Below are positions 52,077-60,900 of a DNA stretch of 64,000 bases, piece after piece. Origin of the DNA: Haloprofundus marisrubri (GTDB lineage: Archaea > Halobacteriota > Halobacteria > Halobacteriales > Haloferacaceae); assembly GCF_001469955.1 (NCBI RefSeq), contig NZ_LOPU01000016.1, forward strand, positions 62,001 to 126,000, written 5' to 3'. The notes beneath the pieces were generated by a model that saw only the letters and a program-made list of their open reading frames with translations, did no database searches and had not been told where the DNA came from. Position 1 is the first letter of the stretch; every line of letters starts with the position of its first letter. The translations under genes were made by a program, and so were the position numbers.

Positions 52077-52781
52077 TTACGCCAGTTCGTCGACCAACTG
52101 TTGGCCTTCGAGGTAGACGAAGCCGCGGCGGTCGGCGTACGCGCGGGCGTCAGCGGGCGAGAGTGCTCTGCCGCTCTCGTCGTCGAGCATCTCACAGACG
52201 ACCACCGCAGCGGGGAGGTCCGCTTCGGCAGCGAGTGCGAGTCCGAGTTCGGTGTGGCCGCGTCGGTCCGCGAGCAACTCGGGCGCACCCCGGAGCAGGT
52301 TGACGTGGCCGGGCGAGCGGAACTCGGCGGCGAACTCGTCGGAGCCGTATTCGACGGCCTCTGCGTCGACTGCCGTCGCCGCTTCGGCGAGTTTCGTAAT
52401 CGTGAGCGCGCGGTCCTCGTCGGTGATGCCCGTGAATGTGTCGCGGTGGTTCACCGGCAGCGAGAACGACGACCGACTGTCGTATCTGAGGTCGTGGTCG
52501 CCGGCGCTCGGGTGGTCGAGGGCGTCGTCGAGAAACGGCAGGCCGACGGCGTCGGCAACGGCATCCGAGAGCGCCGCACAGACCAGTCCGCCGGCGTCGT
52601 TTCGCAGGTGTGAGACGGCCGTCGGCGTCACCGCGCCCGCGGGGTAGACGATGTCGGTCTCTCCCTCTCGGTCGTCGAAGTCGTGGATGAGCACCGGTTC
52701 GCCGCGTCGGAACGCGTCGACTGCGGTTCGAACGCCACCGTCCGTGCTCGTCGTCGCGTCGTCGCTCGCGCGTTGGGTCAT
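52077..52781 (-). CDS. ribB: 3,4-dihydroxy-2-butanone 4-phosphate synthase
   Basis: Makes the four-carbon unit of riboflavin from ribulose 5-phosphate. 234 residues from [16 protein letters not shown]. Motifs are PVLIHDFDDREGETDIVYPAG near 29-49, SLPVNHRDTFTGITDEDRALTI near 108-129, FRSPGHVNLLRGAPELLADRRGHTELGLAL near 153-182 and AVVVCEMLDDESGRALSPADAR. The start overlaps the end of rbkR as TGATG, so both are co-translated. As an operon partner of rbkR it should be repressed by flavin. Confidence 0.93.
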   Translation of the reverse strand: MTQRASDDATTSTDGGVRTAVDAFRRGEPVLIHDFDDREGETDIVYPAGAVTPTAVSHLRNDAGGLVCAALSDAVADAVGLPFLDDALDHPSAGDHDLRYDSRSSFSLPVNHRDTFTGITDEDRALTITKLAEAATAVDAEAVEYGSDEFAAEFRSPGHVNLLRGAPELLADRRGHTELGLALAAEADLPAAVVVCEMLDDESGRALSPADARAYADRRGFVYLEGQQLVDELA

Positions 52782-53479
52782 CAGACGTCCTCCACGTAGA
52801 CTGTGACCGTCGTTCCGTCTTCTAATCCGAGGACGTCGCGGAGTTTCTCGGGGGCGATAATCTCCAGTTGGCGCTCGTCGTGGTGGGTTCGCTCGGGAAC
52901 GATGATGTGGGCCGTCTCGTACGTCGACCCCTCGTGTTCGACCGTCGCTGCGTAACAGGCGGCAGGGCCGAACGTCCGTTCGTCGTCCTCCCAGCCGTCG
53001 ATGGGGACGGCGTCGAGGTTCGCCATCCCGGCGCGGGTGCGGACCGACTCGTCGGTGAGTTCGACGTTGAGCGTCCCCGCGAACGGTTCGTAGCCGAGGC
53101 GCTCTTCGAACTGCGCCATGTACCCCGACAGCGAGATGTAGTGGCGACCTTCGCCCATCCCGCCGGTGACGGTTCCTTCGAGGGTGAGTTCGGTGTCGTC
53201 TTCGAAGATGCGGCGATAGTCGGCGTACTCGCCGCGGAGTGCGGCCTCGCCGTCGTCGGTTATCGACACCCACTGTCCGTCGCTGACGATGTCGCGTTCG
53301 ACGAGTCCGGCCTCGTCGAGCCGTTGGAGGCGGCGTGACGCCGTCTGGTTGGACGCGTCGAGTCGCTCGGCGAGTCCGGCACAGGAGACTTTGACGGGGC
53401 CGGCTAATCCGCCATCGAGAGCGACGTGCTTCAACGCGGCCACTTCGTCGTGGCCGACGGCGACTACCGTTTCTGGCAT
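52781..53479 (-). CDS. rbkR: RbkR: HTH regulator fused to CTP-dependent riboflavin kinase
   Basis: 232 residues. N-terminal winged-helix HTH (about 10-75, [37 protein letters not shown]) and C-terminal archaeal riboflavin kinase (about 95-232) with [40 protein letters not shown]-binding [42 protein letters not shown] in parts. The kinase makes FMN with CTP; published RbkR proteins repress rib genes through palindromic sites, and one lies upstream at 53518-53537. The ATG at 53479 is at leaderless distance from CTTATG (about 53503-53508, minus). Confidence 0.92.
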   Translation of the reverse strand: MPETVVAVGHDEVAALKHVALDGGLAGPVKVSCAGLAERLDASNQTASRRLQRLDEAGLVERDIVSDGQWVSITDDGEAALRGEYADYRRIFEDDTELTLEGTVTGGMGEGRHYISLSGYMAQFEERLGYEPFAGTLNVELTDESVRTRAGMANLDAVPIDGWEDDERTFGPAACYAATVEHEGSTYETAHIIVPERTHHDERQLEIIAPEKLRDVLGLEDGTTVTVYVEDV

Positions 53480-53517
53480 ACGTCTCACTCCGGTCGCCGC
53501 CCGCATAAGTATGACGA

Positions 53518-53537
53518 ATCTGAGATGCGTCTCAGAT
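53518..53537 (-). promoter_or_regulatory. Candidate RbkR operator (20-bp palindrome)
   Basis: ATCTGAGATGCGTCTCAGAT: perfect 8-base arms around TGCG. It lies 10-15 bases upstream of the TATA-like box of the rbkR-ribB operon, the right place for autoregulation by RbkR. Confidence 0.65.
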
Positions 53538-53698
53538 GTGTTATGCGGGGTCTACTGTCGAAAAGTACTGCCTACCGAACGTAATGACCTTCTCACATCT
53601 AAGTTCATCGGTCGCGGTGATACGTTACCAGCTACCGTGTGACAGCTTCGTCCATTGGTTCGGAAATACATTTATCCGACCCTCGAAAACCAACGGGC

Positions 53699-55471
53699 AT
53701 GTTCAGACAGTTTCGCACGCAGGTCGAGTCGGCGCTGACCGACGCGCTGTCGTCGCTCGACGCGCCGACCGACGACCTCGGCGTCGAGGAACCGCCCGAA
53801 GACGTCGACGCCGTACTCGCCTCCAGCGTCGCGTTTCGCCTCGCCGGCGAGTTCGGCGCGGCGCCGCCGCAGGTCGCCGCCCAACTCGTCGACGAACTCG
53901 ACCTCGACGAACACGAGTATATCGACGAAGCGACGACACAGGGTCCGTACGTCAACTTCACCGCGACCGACGCCTACCTCGCGGACACGCTCGACGCCGC
54001 AGCGACCGACGAGGAGTTCGGTCGCCTCCCCGACACCGGAAAGTCGGTGGTCGTCGAACACACCAGCGCCAACCCGACTGGGCCGGTCCACGTCGGCCGC
54101 GCGCGCAACCCGATTCTCGGTGACGCCGTCGCGCGCGTACTCGACTACGCGGGCAACGACGTCGAACGCCACTACTACGTCAACGACGCGGGTCGGCAGG
54201 TCGCGGTGTTCACCTGGGCGTACGAGACGTTCGACGAGTCGGAACTCCCCGAACCCGACCGCGACCGCGCCGACTACGACCTCGTTCGCTACTACCGGAA
54301 AGGCAACCAGTTCTTGGAGGAAGCCGACGCCGCCGACGTCGAGGAGGCGGAAGCCGAAATCGAGGCCATCATGCAGGGCTTGGAGGAGGGGAACGAGGAA
54401 ACCTACGAACGCGTCGAAGTCGTCGTCGACCAAGTGCTCGGAGGAATGCGCCAGTCGCTGGCGCGTCTGCCCGCGGTGTTCGACGAGTTCGTCAAGGAGT
54501 CGCGGTTCATGCGCAACGGCGACGCCGACGACGTGGTCAAACGGTTAAAAGAGTCCGAACACGCCGTCTACGAGGAGGACGCGTGGCAACTCGACCTCAC
54601 CGACTGGGACATCGAGAAGAAGATGGTGTTCCTGCGCTCGGACGGGACGACGCTGTACACGACGCGTGACCTCGCCCACCACGAGTGGAAGTTCGCAAAC
54701 TACGACGAAGCGGTCACCGTCCTCGGCGAGGACCACAAACTGCAGGCCGAACAGTTGAACGCGGCGCTCGAACTGCTCGGCAACGACACCAGTCAACTCC
54801 GCCACGCCATCTACTCGTACGTCAACCTCCCCGAGGGGAAGATGAGCACTCGCGCGGGCACGGGCGTCGACCTCGACGACCTGCTCGACGAATCCGTCGC
54901 CCGCGCCCGCGAGGAGGTCGAATCCCGCCTCGACTCGCGCATCCGTGACGACGACCTCACCGAAGAGGACATCGAACGCATCGCCCGCCAAGTCGGTATC
55001 GGGGCGGTCCGCTACGACATCGTCTCGAAACAGCCGACGAAGGCCATCACGTTCGAGTGGGACCGCGCGCTCGACTTCGAGGCGCAGTCCGCGCCGTACG
55101 TCCAGTACATCCACGCGCGCTGCTGCGGCATTCTCGCCGAAGCGGGCGTCGACATCGCTGAAGGCGGCTCGCTCGACGTCGGTACTATCGACGCCGACCT
55201 GCTCGACACGCCGGAAGAGCGCGCGCTCGTTCGGACGCTCGCTCGGTTCCCGGCGGTCATCGAGGAAGCTGCAGACGACCTCGAACCGCACGTCGTCGCC
55301 ACGTACACCCGCGAACTCGCGGAGACGTTCAACGCGTTCTACCGCGAGTGTCCGGTGCTCACCGCCGAGGGCGAACACAGAGCGGCACGTCTGGCGCTCG
55401 TCGCCGGCGCTCGCCACGCGGTCGCCAACGCCCTCGACGCGCTCGGAGTGGAAGCACCGACGTCGATGTGA
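53699..55471 (+). CDS. argS: Arginyl-tRNA synthetase
   Basis: Class I aminoacyl-tRNA synthetase of 590 residues from [17 protein letters not shown]. The HIGH motif appears as [20 protein letters not shown] near 121-140, the KMSKS equivalent as [10 protein letters not shown] near 380-389. The N-terminal Add-1 domain and the C-terminal anticodon-binding helix bundle (from about 470) are complete. TTTATCC (about 53670-53676) at leaderless distance supports ATG 53699 over an upstream start. Confidence 0.96.
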   Translation: MFRQFRTQVESALTDALSSLDAPTDDLGVEEPPEDVDAVLASSVAFRLAGEFGAAPPQVAAQLVDELDLDEHEYIDEATTQGPYVNFTATDAYLADTLDAAATDEEFGRLPDTGKSVVVEHTSANPTGPVHVGRARNPILGDAVARVLDYAGNDVERHYYVNDAGRQVAVFTWAYETFDESELPEPDRDRADYDLVRYYRKGNQFLEEADAADVEEAEAEIEAIMQGLEEGNEETYERVEVVVDQVLGGMRQSLARLPAVFDEFVKESRFMRNGDADDVVKRLKESEHAVYEEDAWQLDLTDWDIEKKMVFLRSDGTTLYTTRDLAHHEWKFANYDEAVTVLGEDHKLQAEQLNAALELLGNDTSQLRHAIYSYVNLPEGKMSTRAGTGVDLDDLLDESVARAREEVESRLDSRIRDDDLTEEDIERIARQVGIGAVRYDIVSKQPTKAITFEWDRALDFEAQSAPYVQYIHARCCGILAEAGVDIAEGGSLDVGTIDADLLDTPEERALVRTLARFPAVIEEAADDLEPHVVATYTRELAETFNAFYRECPVLTAEGEHRAARLALVAGARHAVANALDALGVEAPTSM

Positions 55472-55489
55472 GGTCGTCCTCGGGAGTGG

Positions 55490-55624
55490 TTAGAAGAGGA
55501 ACGGGAGTGCGAAGCCCGCGATGAGACTTCCGCCGACGGAAGTGACTGCTATCGCGCCTGCACCGAGTGTGAGAGCGAGAAACAACACGACCCACCAGAA
55601 GGGGACGGGTTCGTCTTCGGCCAT
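55490..55624 (-). CDS. 44-aa membrane protein
   Basis: Short frame beginning MAEDEPVPFWWVVLFLALTL, with a continuous hydrophobic run (about 9-40) able to span the membrane once or twice, and ending ALPFLF. It lies between argS (convergent, stop 18 bases away) and the MinD-like gene on the same strand. The start lies upstream of any competing gene, and the acidic N-terminus and codon choice look genuine. Function unknown. Confidence 0.6.
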   Translation of the reverse strand: MAEDEPVPFWWVVLFLALTLGAGAIAVTSVGGSLIAGFALPFLF

Positions 55625-55664
55625 ACCGTTGCTGTGACGGGTCGCCTAAAAGAACTTCCCGTTT

Positions 55665-57056
55665 TCACCGCAGCAGTCGACCGAGAAAGCCCGTGTTCTT
55701 GCCGTCGCCCGATTCGGATTCCGCCTCACCGGTCTCCTCGTCGCCTCGCTCGCTGTTCTGACCGTCCGTCGAATCGACCGACTCGCCGGACTGCGCGGGG
55801 TCGTTCGGGCCGGGGGACTCGCTGGACTCGGCGGCCGTCCCGGATTCGTAGTTCTCGCTGGACGACCCTGATTCGACGCCGAGGCCAGCGGTTTCGGCCT
55901 CCGCGACGAGTGCGGTGTCGTACACGCCGCCGTCTTCGTCGTCTCGGTCGACTTCGCTCTCTTCGCCTTCGGCCTCGGTTTCCGAGACGTCGGTCGCCTC
56001 GTCGGCGTTCTCGGCTTCGGCGATTGCGTCGGCGACCGGTTCCGCGTTTTCGACGTCCAGTTCCGTCTCGTCACCGTCCGATATCTCGTCCTCATCGTCG
56101 ATTGCTTCGGTTTCGCCGTCCTCGAACGCCACAGGTCCGTCGGCGTCGATACCGAGTTTCGCCTCCGCACTGGCGATGGAGAGCGCTCCCGTCGCGGCGT
56201 CGGCATCGTCCACGTCGTCCGACGGCGTCGGGTCAGTCGCGTCGCTCTCGTCGGCCTCGATTGCTTCGCTGAGTTCGTCACTCTCGTCACTCTCGTCGCT
56301 CTCGTTGGCCGTGTCGACCGCCGACTCGCCATCGACAGTCTCGTCGGCGGCGCTATGGTCGTACGATTCGACGGCTTCGGCGAGTGCTCCGTACGCAGTC
56401 GCGGCGGGGCTGTCGGGTGCGTGCGCGGCCACCGGTGTCGACGCCGCAACCGCTTCGGTGACGGCGTCGTCGGCGGGGATGGCTTCGACGACTGTCGCGT
56501 CGAGACGCGCTGCGACCTCCTCGGCGTTGGGGTTCTCGGGGTCCACGCGCGTGAGGACGACACCGGCGACGGTGCCCCCGAGACGCTCTGTCACTTCGCG
56601 GGTCTTGTCGGTGTCGCCGAGTGCGTCGCGTTCGGTGTTGCAGACGAGAAAGACGGCGTCGGCCAGTCCGAGGGGGAGAACGGCGTCGTGGCTCAGACCG
56701 CTGCCGGTGTCGACGAGCACGAAGTCGTAGGAGTCGAGTTCGGAGAGAACGGCGTGCAGTTCGGTCGGTTCCGCGGCGGCGAAAGCATCTAAACTGTCGT
56801 CGCCGGGAAGCACGTCGACGCCGGCGTCGGCGGTGTAGGTCGCATCGGCGACGGACGCACGCCCGGCGAGCACGTCGTGAACCGTCGCATCAGTATCAGT
56901 GACACCCAGTGCGGCGGCGAGATTCGGCATCGCGAGGTCGGCGTCGACGACGGCGACGTCGTGGCCCGCCGCCGACAACGCCGCACTCAGACTCGCCGTC
57001 GTCGTCGTCTTCCCGACGCCACCTTTCGCGCTGGCGACTGCGTATATCCAAGCCAT
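55665..57056 (-). CDS. MinD/ParA-like ATPase with long acidic C-terminus (MinD4-like)
   Basis: 463 residues from MAWIYAVASAKGGVGKTTTT. The deviant Walker A KGGVGKTTT (residues 11-19) and VVDADLAMPNLAAALG (about 35-50) define a MinD-family ATPase that binds membranes or protein patterns; LVDTGSGLSHDAVLPL is the Walker B region. After about residue 235 comes a ~220-residue Glu/Asp/Ser/Ala-rich low-complexity tail, ending in the basic amphipathic GFLGRLLR. Such a tail is known for MinD4 of Haloferax, which oscillates and positions the archaellum and chemoreceptors. Four phased AGTCGG boxes lie upstream. Confidence 0.88.
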   Translation of the reverse strand: MAWIYAVASAKGGVGKTTTTASLSAALSAAGHDVAVVDADLAMPNLAAALGVTDTDATVHDVLAGRASVADATYTADAGVDVLPGDDSLDAFAAAEPTELHAVLSELDSYDFVLVDTGSGLSHDAVLPLGLADAVFLVCNTERDALGDTDKTREVTERLGGTVAGVVLTRVDPENPNAEEVAARLDATVVEAIPADDAVTEAVAASTPVAAHAPDSPAATAYGALAEAVESYDHSAADETVDGESAVDTANESDESDESDELSEAIEADESDATDPTPSDDVDDADAATGALSIASAEAKLGIDADGPVAFEDGETEAIDDEDEISDGDETELDVENAEPVADAIAEAENADEATDVSETEAEGEESEVDRDDEDGGVYDTALVAEAETAGLGVESGSSSENYESGTAAESSESPGPNDPAQSGESVDSTDGQNSERGDEETGEAESESGDGKNTGFLGRLLR

Positions 57057-57088
57057 GGTTGAGTTGTTCACATCCTCCCGTGACGGGG

Positions 57089-57096
57089 ATATAAAT
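57089..57096 (-). promoter_or_regulatory. TATA box of the MinD-like gene
   Basis: The minus strand reads ATTTATAT, about 33-40 bases before the ATG at 57056; the expected transcript has a short leader of about 8-10 nt. Confidence 0.6.
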
Positions 57097-57107
57097 GTAG
57101 CCCCCGG

Positions 57108-57152
57108 AGTCGAAGTCGGCCTGTAGTCGGACCGTAGTCGGCGCACAGTCGG
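57108..57152 (-). repeat. Phased AGTCGG repeats upstream of the MinD-like gene
   Basis: AGTCGG (plus strand) starts at 57114, 57125, 57136 and 57147, exactly 11 bases apart, preceded by AGTCG at 57108. The copies lie on the same face of the helix immediately upstream of the MinD TATA box (57089-57096). Nothing else in the 212-base divergent gap explains them. Confidence 0.6.
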
Positions 57153-57268
57153 TTCGCGTCCGGTCCACGTCGGCCCGCGGTTGGGCCGTCTCCGGCCGTG
57201 AGACGCCCTCGCAGTCGGCGACCCGCCAGTCAAAGCATACTTACCGCCCGACTGGACTAGTAGTGGTA

Positions 57269-58513
57269 ATGAGTGCTGACGCCGAGGGGCCGAGCGACGA
57301 CCGCCGGAAGTACGAGTTCCGGAAGGTCATAGAGGAGTTGTCGGAGTACGAAGGCTCCGGAACCCAGCTCGTCACCATCTACATCCCTCCCGACAAGCAG
57401 ATTTCCGACGTGGTCGCTCACGTCACACAGGAGCACAGCGAGGCGGCCAACATCAAGTCCAAGCAGACACGGACGAACGTCCAAGACGCACTCACGAGCA
57501 TCAAGGACCGTCTGCGCTACTTCGACACGTTCCCGCCGGACAACGGTATCGTCATCTTCTCGGGCGCTATCAACTCCGGCGGCGGCCAGACGACGATGGT
57601 CACGAAGACTCTGGAGAGTCCGCCCGAACCGGTCCAGTCGTTCCGCTACCACTGCGATTCGGCCTTCCTGACCGAACCACTGGAGCAGATGCTCTCGGAC
57701 AAGGGGCTGTTCGGCCTCGTCGTTCTCGACCGCCGCGAGGCGAACGTCGGCTGGCTGAAAGGCAAACGCGTCGAACCGGTCAAATCCGCCTCCTCGCTCG
57801 TGCCGGGCAAGCAGCGTAAAGGTGGTCAGTCCGCCCAGCGTTTCGCTCGTCTCCGCTTGGAAGCCATCGACAACTTCTATCAGGAGGTCGCCGAGATGGC
57901 CAACGACCTGTTCGTCGCCAAGCGCCACGACATCGACGGCGTCCTCGTCGGCGGTCCGTCGCCGACGAAAGACGAGTTCCTCGACGGCGACTACCTCCAC
58001 CACGAACTGCAGGACAAAGTCGTCGGCAAGTTCGACGTCTCCTACACCGACGAGTCGGGTCTGTACGACCTCGTCGACGCCGCTCAGGAAGTGCTGGCCG
58101 ACCAAGAGGTGATGAAGGACAAAGCCCAGATGGAGGAGTTCTTCGAGAGCCTCCACGACGGCAACCTCGCCACCTACGGCTTCGAGGCGACCCGCAAGAA
58201 CCTGATGATGGGCTCTGTCGACCGTCTTCTCATCAGCGAAGACCTCCGCAAAGACGTGGTCGTCTTCGACTGCGACGGCCAAGAGGAGTACGAGGTCATC
58301 GACGCTCGTCACTCCACGCCGACGCACGAGTGCGTCGACGGCGGCGAAGCCGAGATGGTCGAACGCGAGGACGTCATCGAGCATCTGATGGGAATCGCCG
58401 ACCAGCGCGGCACCGAGACGAAGTTCATCAGCACCGACTTCGAGAAAGGCGAACAACTGTACGACGCCTTCGGCGGCATCGCGGGCATCCTTCGGTACTC
58501 TACCGGCGTCTAA
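57269..58513 (+). CDS. prf1: Peptide chain release factor aRF1
   Basis: Recognises all three stop codons. 414 residues from MSADAEGPSDDRRKYEFRKV. The N-domain has the NIKS motif (HSEAANIKSKQTR) near 58-70, the middle domain GGQ (KQRKGGQSAQRFARLR) near 180-195, and the C-domain continues through to YSTGV with its acidic loops. An earlier GTG two codons upstream is not needed: ACTTACC (about 57237-57243) is at leaderless distance from ATG 57269. Confidence 0.96.
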   Translation: MSADAEGPSDDRRKYEFRKVIEELSEYEGSGTQLVTIYIPPDKQISDVVAHVTQEHSEAANIKSKQTRTNVQDALTSIKDRLRYFDTFPPDNGIVIFSGAINSGGGQTTMVTKTLESPPEPVQSFRYHCDSAFLTEPLEQMLSDKGLFGLVVLDRREANVGWLKGKRVEPVKSASSLVPGKQRKGGQSAQRFARLRLEAIDNFYQEVAEMANDLFVAKRHDIDGVLVGGPSPTKDEFLDGDYLHHELQDKVVGKFDVSYTDESGLYDLVDAAQEVLADQEVMKDKAQMEEFFESLHDGNLATYGFEATRKNLMMGSVDRLLISEDLRKDVVVFDCDGQEEYEVIDARHSTPTHECVDGGEAEMVEREDVIEHLMGIADQRGTETKFISTDFEKGEQLYDAFGGIAGILRYSTGV

Positions 58514-58529
58514 GCCCTAAGCCGGCTTT

Positions 58530-58547
58530 CGGGAGATATCTCTCCCG
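58530..58547. terminator. Hairpin behind prf1
   Basis: CGGGAGA (58530-58536), loop TATC, TCTCCCG (58541-58547), followed by a T/C-rich stretch. It lies 16 bases past the aRF1 stop. Confidence 0.5.
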
Positions 58548-58694
58548 GCCTCTCTGACTCCGTTCTCCGACTTCTGGAACCCCCCAAATCTCCGCGAACA
58601 CCGCCTCGCCCGGACTCCGCTTCGTCTCTTTGCCCGACCAGCGCGTCCGTCGCCGTCGACGGAGTAACTCCTGAGCCGTACGGTTCGCTCGCCG

Positions 58695-58715
58695 ACAATA
58701 ATTGTTAACACGTGT
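58695..58715 (+). promoter_or_regulatory. AT-rich double palindrome upstream of the cupin gene
   Basis: ACAATAATTGT (58695-58705, perfect 5-base arms) and ACACGTGT (58708-58715, perfect palindrome) adjoin each other, and AATAATTGTTAAC includes a TATA-like stretch. It lies about 90 bases before the cupin ATG in an otherwise GC-rich gap. Confidence 0.4.
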
Positions 58716-58805
58716 CAGTGAAAACTCCACTCGGAGTGTTCGAGACGCAGTCAGGTCGGCGAGGCGGCGTCTGGTAGAATCGGGCGCTTCAACCGGAGGA
58801 GAGCG

Positions 58806-59198
58806 ATGAAAATAGCGAAAGAAGAGATACCGACGAAGATAGACAGTCCGAACGCCGTTGCCCAGCACGGGCGTGGATTCGGTGAAGCGACCGGGTACGA
58901 AGCCATCGCCGCAGAACGGTTCACGATATCGGAAGGCACCGACATCTCTGGACTTCTCGAAGGGTTGGAAGACGACCTCTGTCAGTCACCACACTGGGGC
59001 TACGTGGTGGACGGGGCGCTCACCGTCACGTACGCCGACGGGAGCGAGGAAGCCGACGAGGGCGGCGACATGTTCTACTGGCCACCGGGTCACACTCTGC
59101 GGGCCGACGAGGACACCGAGTTCGTGCTGTTCAGTCCACAGCACGAACACGGCGAGGTACTCGACCACGTTCTGAACAAGATGGAGGAGAGCGCCTGA
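58806..59198 (+). CDS. Cupin-domain protein
   Basis: 130 residues with a cupin barrel: HWGYVVDGALTVTYADGSEEADEGGDMFYWPPGHTLRADED (about 60-100) has the spacing of motif 1 (WGYV.DG..) and motif 2 (PPGH.L.A), though the first His cluster is reduced, and HEHGEVLDHVLNKM closes the fold. It carries a strong Shine-Dalgarno (GGAGGAG, 58795-58801), in contrast to the leaderless neighbours. Activity unknown. Confidence 0.8.
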   Translation: MKIAKEEIPTKIDSPNAVAQHGRGFGEATGYEAIAAERFTISEGTDISGLLEGLEDDLCQSPHWGYVVDGALTVTYADGSEEADEGGDMFYWPPGHTLRADEDTEFVLFSPQHEHGEVLDHVLNKMEESA

Positions 59199-59299
59199 GC
59201 GCGACTCTCCTTCTCTCCGCATTTTTCCTCCGACACGGTCGACCTCCCGAACGCTCGACGATTCGACGCAGCAAAACGGTTCGACGCCGACTTTCGACG

Positions 59300-59968
59300 T
59301 TACTCGAACCGGACGCCCAAATCGTGCAGTCCGTCGTTGTTCATCGCCACGTTCACGAGAAGCGGCGTCACGCTCTCGACTTCCGCCGCGTTGGCGATGC
59401 CGCCGGCGTCGAGTGCCCGGAGGCCCTCGATTCCCTCGGTGAGCATCCGAACTGTCTCCTTTGCGTCCGGGTCGTCGCCGACGAGCAGCACGTCGATGTC
59501 GAGTTCCGCGTCCAAGTCGGCCAGTCGCCCGGCCGCGAGGTTGTGGAACGCGCCGATAACCGGCACGTCGTCGGGCGCGCTGTCGGCGACCAACTGTGTC
59601 ACGCTGCCGGCGCTCGGGGGATGGTAGTGAAAGCCGTCGTCGTCGCGCTTCATCCCTGTCGCGGGGCTAACGAGTACGTCCGCGTCGTCGAGTTTCGACG
59701 CCACGGAGTCGATAGTGTCGGCGACGTGGTACGGCGGGACCGCGAGTACGACGATGTCCGCTCTGTCCGCGGCCATCGCGTTGTCGAAGCCGTTTATCTT
59801 CACGTCGACGCCGCGACTGTCGAGTTCCGTCTCGTACTCCTCGGCTTTCTGTCTGGCGCGGTCGGGGTCCCGAGAACCGATGAGTACCTCGTGGGGCGTG
59901 TCGTACGCCCACCGGAGCGCCAGTCCCTCGCCGATGTCGCCGGTGCCGCCGAGTAACGCGATTCGCAT
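59300..59968 (-). CDS. npdG: F420H2:NADP+ oxidoreductase
   Basis: 222 residues, exchange of hydride between F420 and NADP. N-terminal Rossmann motif MRIALLGGTGDIGEGLALRWA, IGSRDPDRARQKAEEY, DIVVLAVPPYHVADTI, DDVPVIGAFHNLAAGRLADLD, DVLLVGDDPDAKETV and the C-terminal VTPLLVNVAMNN are typical. It supplies reduced F420 to enzymes such as the LLM-type oxidoreductase at 2.0-3.0 kb (inference). Confidence 0.93.
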   Translation of the reverse strand: MRIALLGGTGDIGEGLALRWAYDTPHEVLIGSRDPDRARQKAEEYETELDSRGVDVKINGFDNAMAADRADIVVLAVPPYHVADTIDSVASKLDDADVLVSPATGMKRDDDGFHYHPPSAGSVTQLVADSAPDDVPVIGAFHNLAAGRLADLDAELDIDVLLVGDDPDAKETVRMLTEGIEGLRALDAGGIANAAEVESVTPLLVNVAMNNDGLHDLGVRFE

Positions 59969-60094
59969 GGTGGATGTGAGGCGGGCCGTCCCCTAAACGT
60001 TGCGCGAGCGGAGAGAACTGTCGGCAGTTGTCGTCCGATTTCACCGACCGTAACTGGCACCGAGATTTATCCGTCCAGCGTCGAATCACGTCGC

Positions 60095-60586
60095 ATGAAC
60101 GGTCCCTCCTCGTACGACGTACTCCTCCGACCGACGCCCGATGCCCGGTTCCGACCCGGCCGACTGTTCCTCGGCGACGAAGCGTTTCTGCTGGCCCCCT
60201 CCCGTCACGGTCGCCTCGCGCGATTCGCCTACGGTGCCGTCGCCGGTCTGTTCAGTAACCTCCCCGAGTCGTTGGGACTGTACGACCCCCACGCGGTGTC
60301 CCGAGCGGAGGCGACACACGACCCGGAGACGCGCCGTATTCGGTACGCGAACCTCGACGCACTCGCGCCCTTCGTCCGCCCCACCGGCTTCTCGCTGGCG
60401 CTTCGAGTGACCGACAGTGACAGCGAGATACACCTTCGGTTCCGCTCGAACGACGAGCGCACCGAAGCAGTCGAACTCGCGCGGGCACTCCGTCGTCGCG
60501 CCCGTTCCGCGGGCGTCGATGTGAGCGTCTTCGACCCCGGCGGACGGACGCGGGTGCTGTCGCTCGATGCCGAGACCGACGGGTAG
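60095..60586 (+). CDS. Protein of unknown function
   Basis: 163 residues from MNGPSSYDVLLRPTPDARFRP; an Arg- and Leu-rich soluble protein with no clear membrane helix. Segment DVLLRPTPDARFRPGRLFLGDEAFLLAPS and the C-terminal RSAGVDVSVFDPGGRTRVL give no family I recognise. The codon use fits, and GATTTATCC (about 60063-60070) is at leaderless distance from the ATG, so it is most likely real. Confidence 0.6.
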   Translation: MNGPSSYDVLLRPTPDARFRPGRLFLGDEAFLLAPSRHGRLARFAYGAVAGLFSNLPESLGLYDPHAVSRAEATHDPETRRIRYANLDALAPFVRPTGFSLALRVTDSDSEIHLRFRSNDERTEAVELARALRRRARSAGVDVSVFDPGGRTRVLSLDAETDG

Positions 60587-60663
60587 CATCTGCCCAACGC
60601 TCAAAAATCGCCGAACAATTGGCGAACGCTCAGAACGCCTGCGGACCCACCGCGAAACCGCAC

Positions 60664-60900
60664 TCACTCGCCGTCGGTCGATTCTTCCGACTCCGTTTCC
60701 GGCGACCAGACGCCGAGGCGTTCGAACCCGCCGCGGTAGGCCAACCAGAACGCGAGCGCCGGAATCGTCGCCAACACGGCGGCGAACACCATCAGTCGCG
60801 CCGTCGGGTCCGGCGGCACCACGAACGGGATTGCGACGAGCATCACGGCGTCCAACGCCAACATGGTGAGCAGGAACGCCCAGAAGCGCCGTCGGGCCAT
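60664..60900 (-). CDS. Small membrane protein coupled to HAD hydrolase
   Basis: 78 residues with two hydrophobic helices (about 5-25 and 35-55) and an acidic tail (SPETESEESTDGE). Its ATG overlaps the stop of the upstream HAD gene (TAATG), so it is translationally coupled. Family not recognised. Confidence 0.7.
   Translation of the reverse strand: MARRRFWAFLLTMLALDAVMLVAIPFVVPPDPTARLMVFAAVLATIPALAFWLAYRGGFERLGVWSPETESEESTDGE

Noticed and set aside
57057-57268. Phased AGTCGG boxes as replication origin
   Set aside because: No Orc1/Cdc6 gene is nearby and the boxes do not resemble the haloarchaeal origin recognition box; a regulatory role for the MinD-like gene is simpler.
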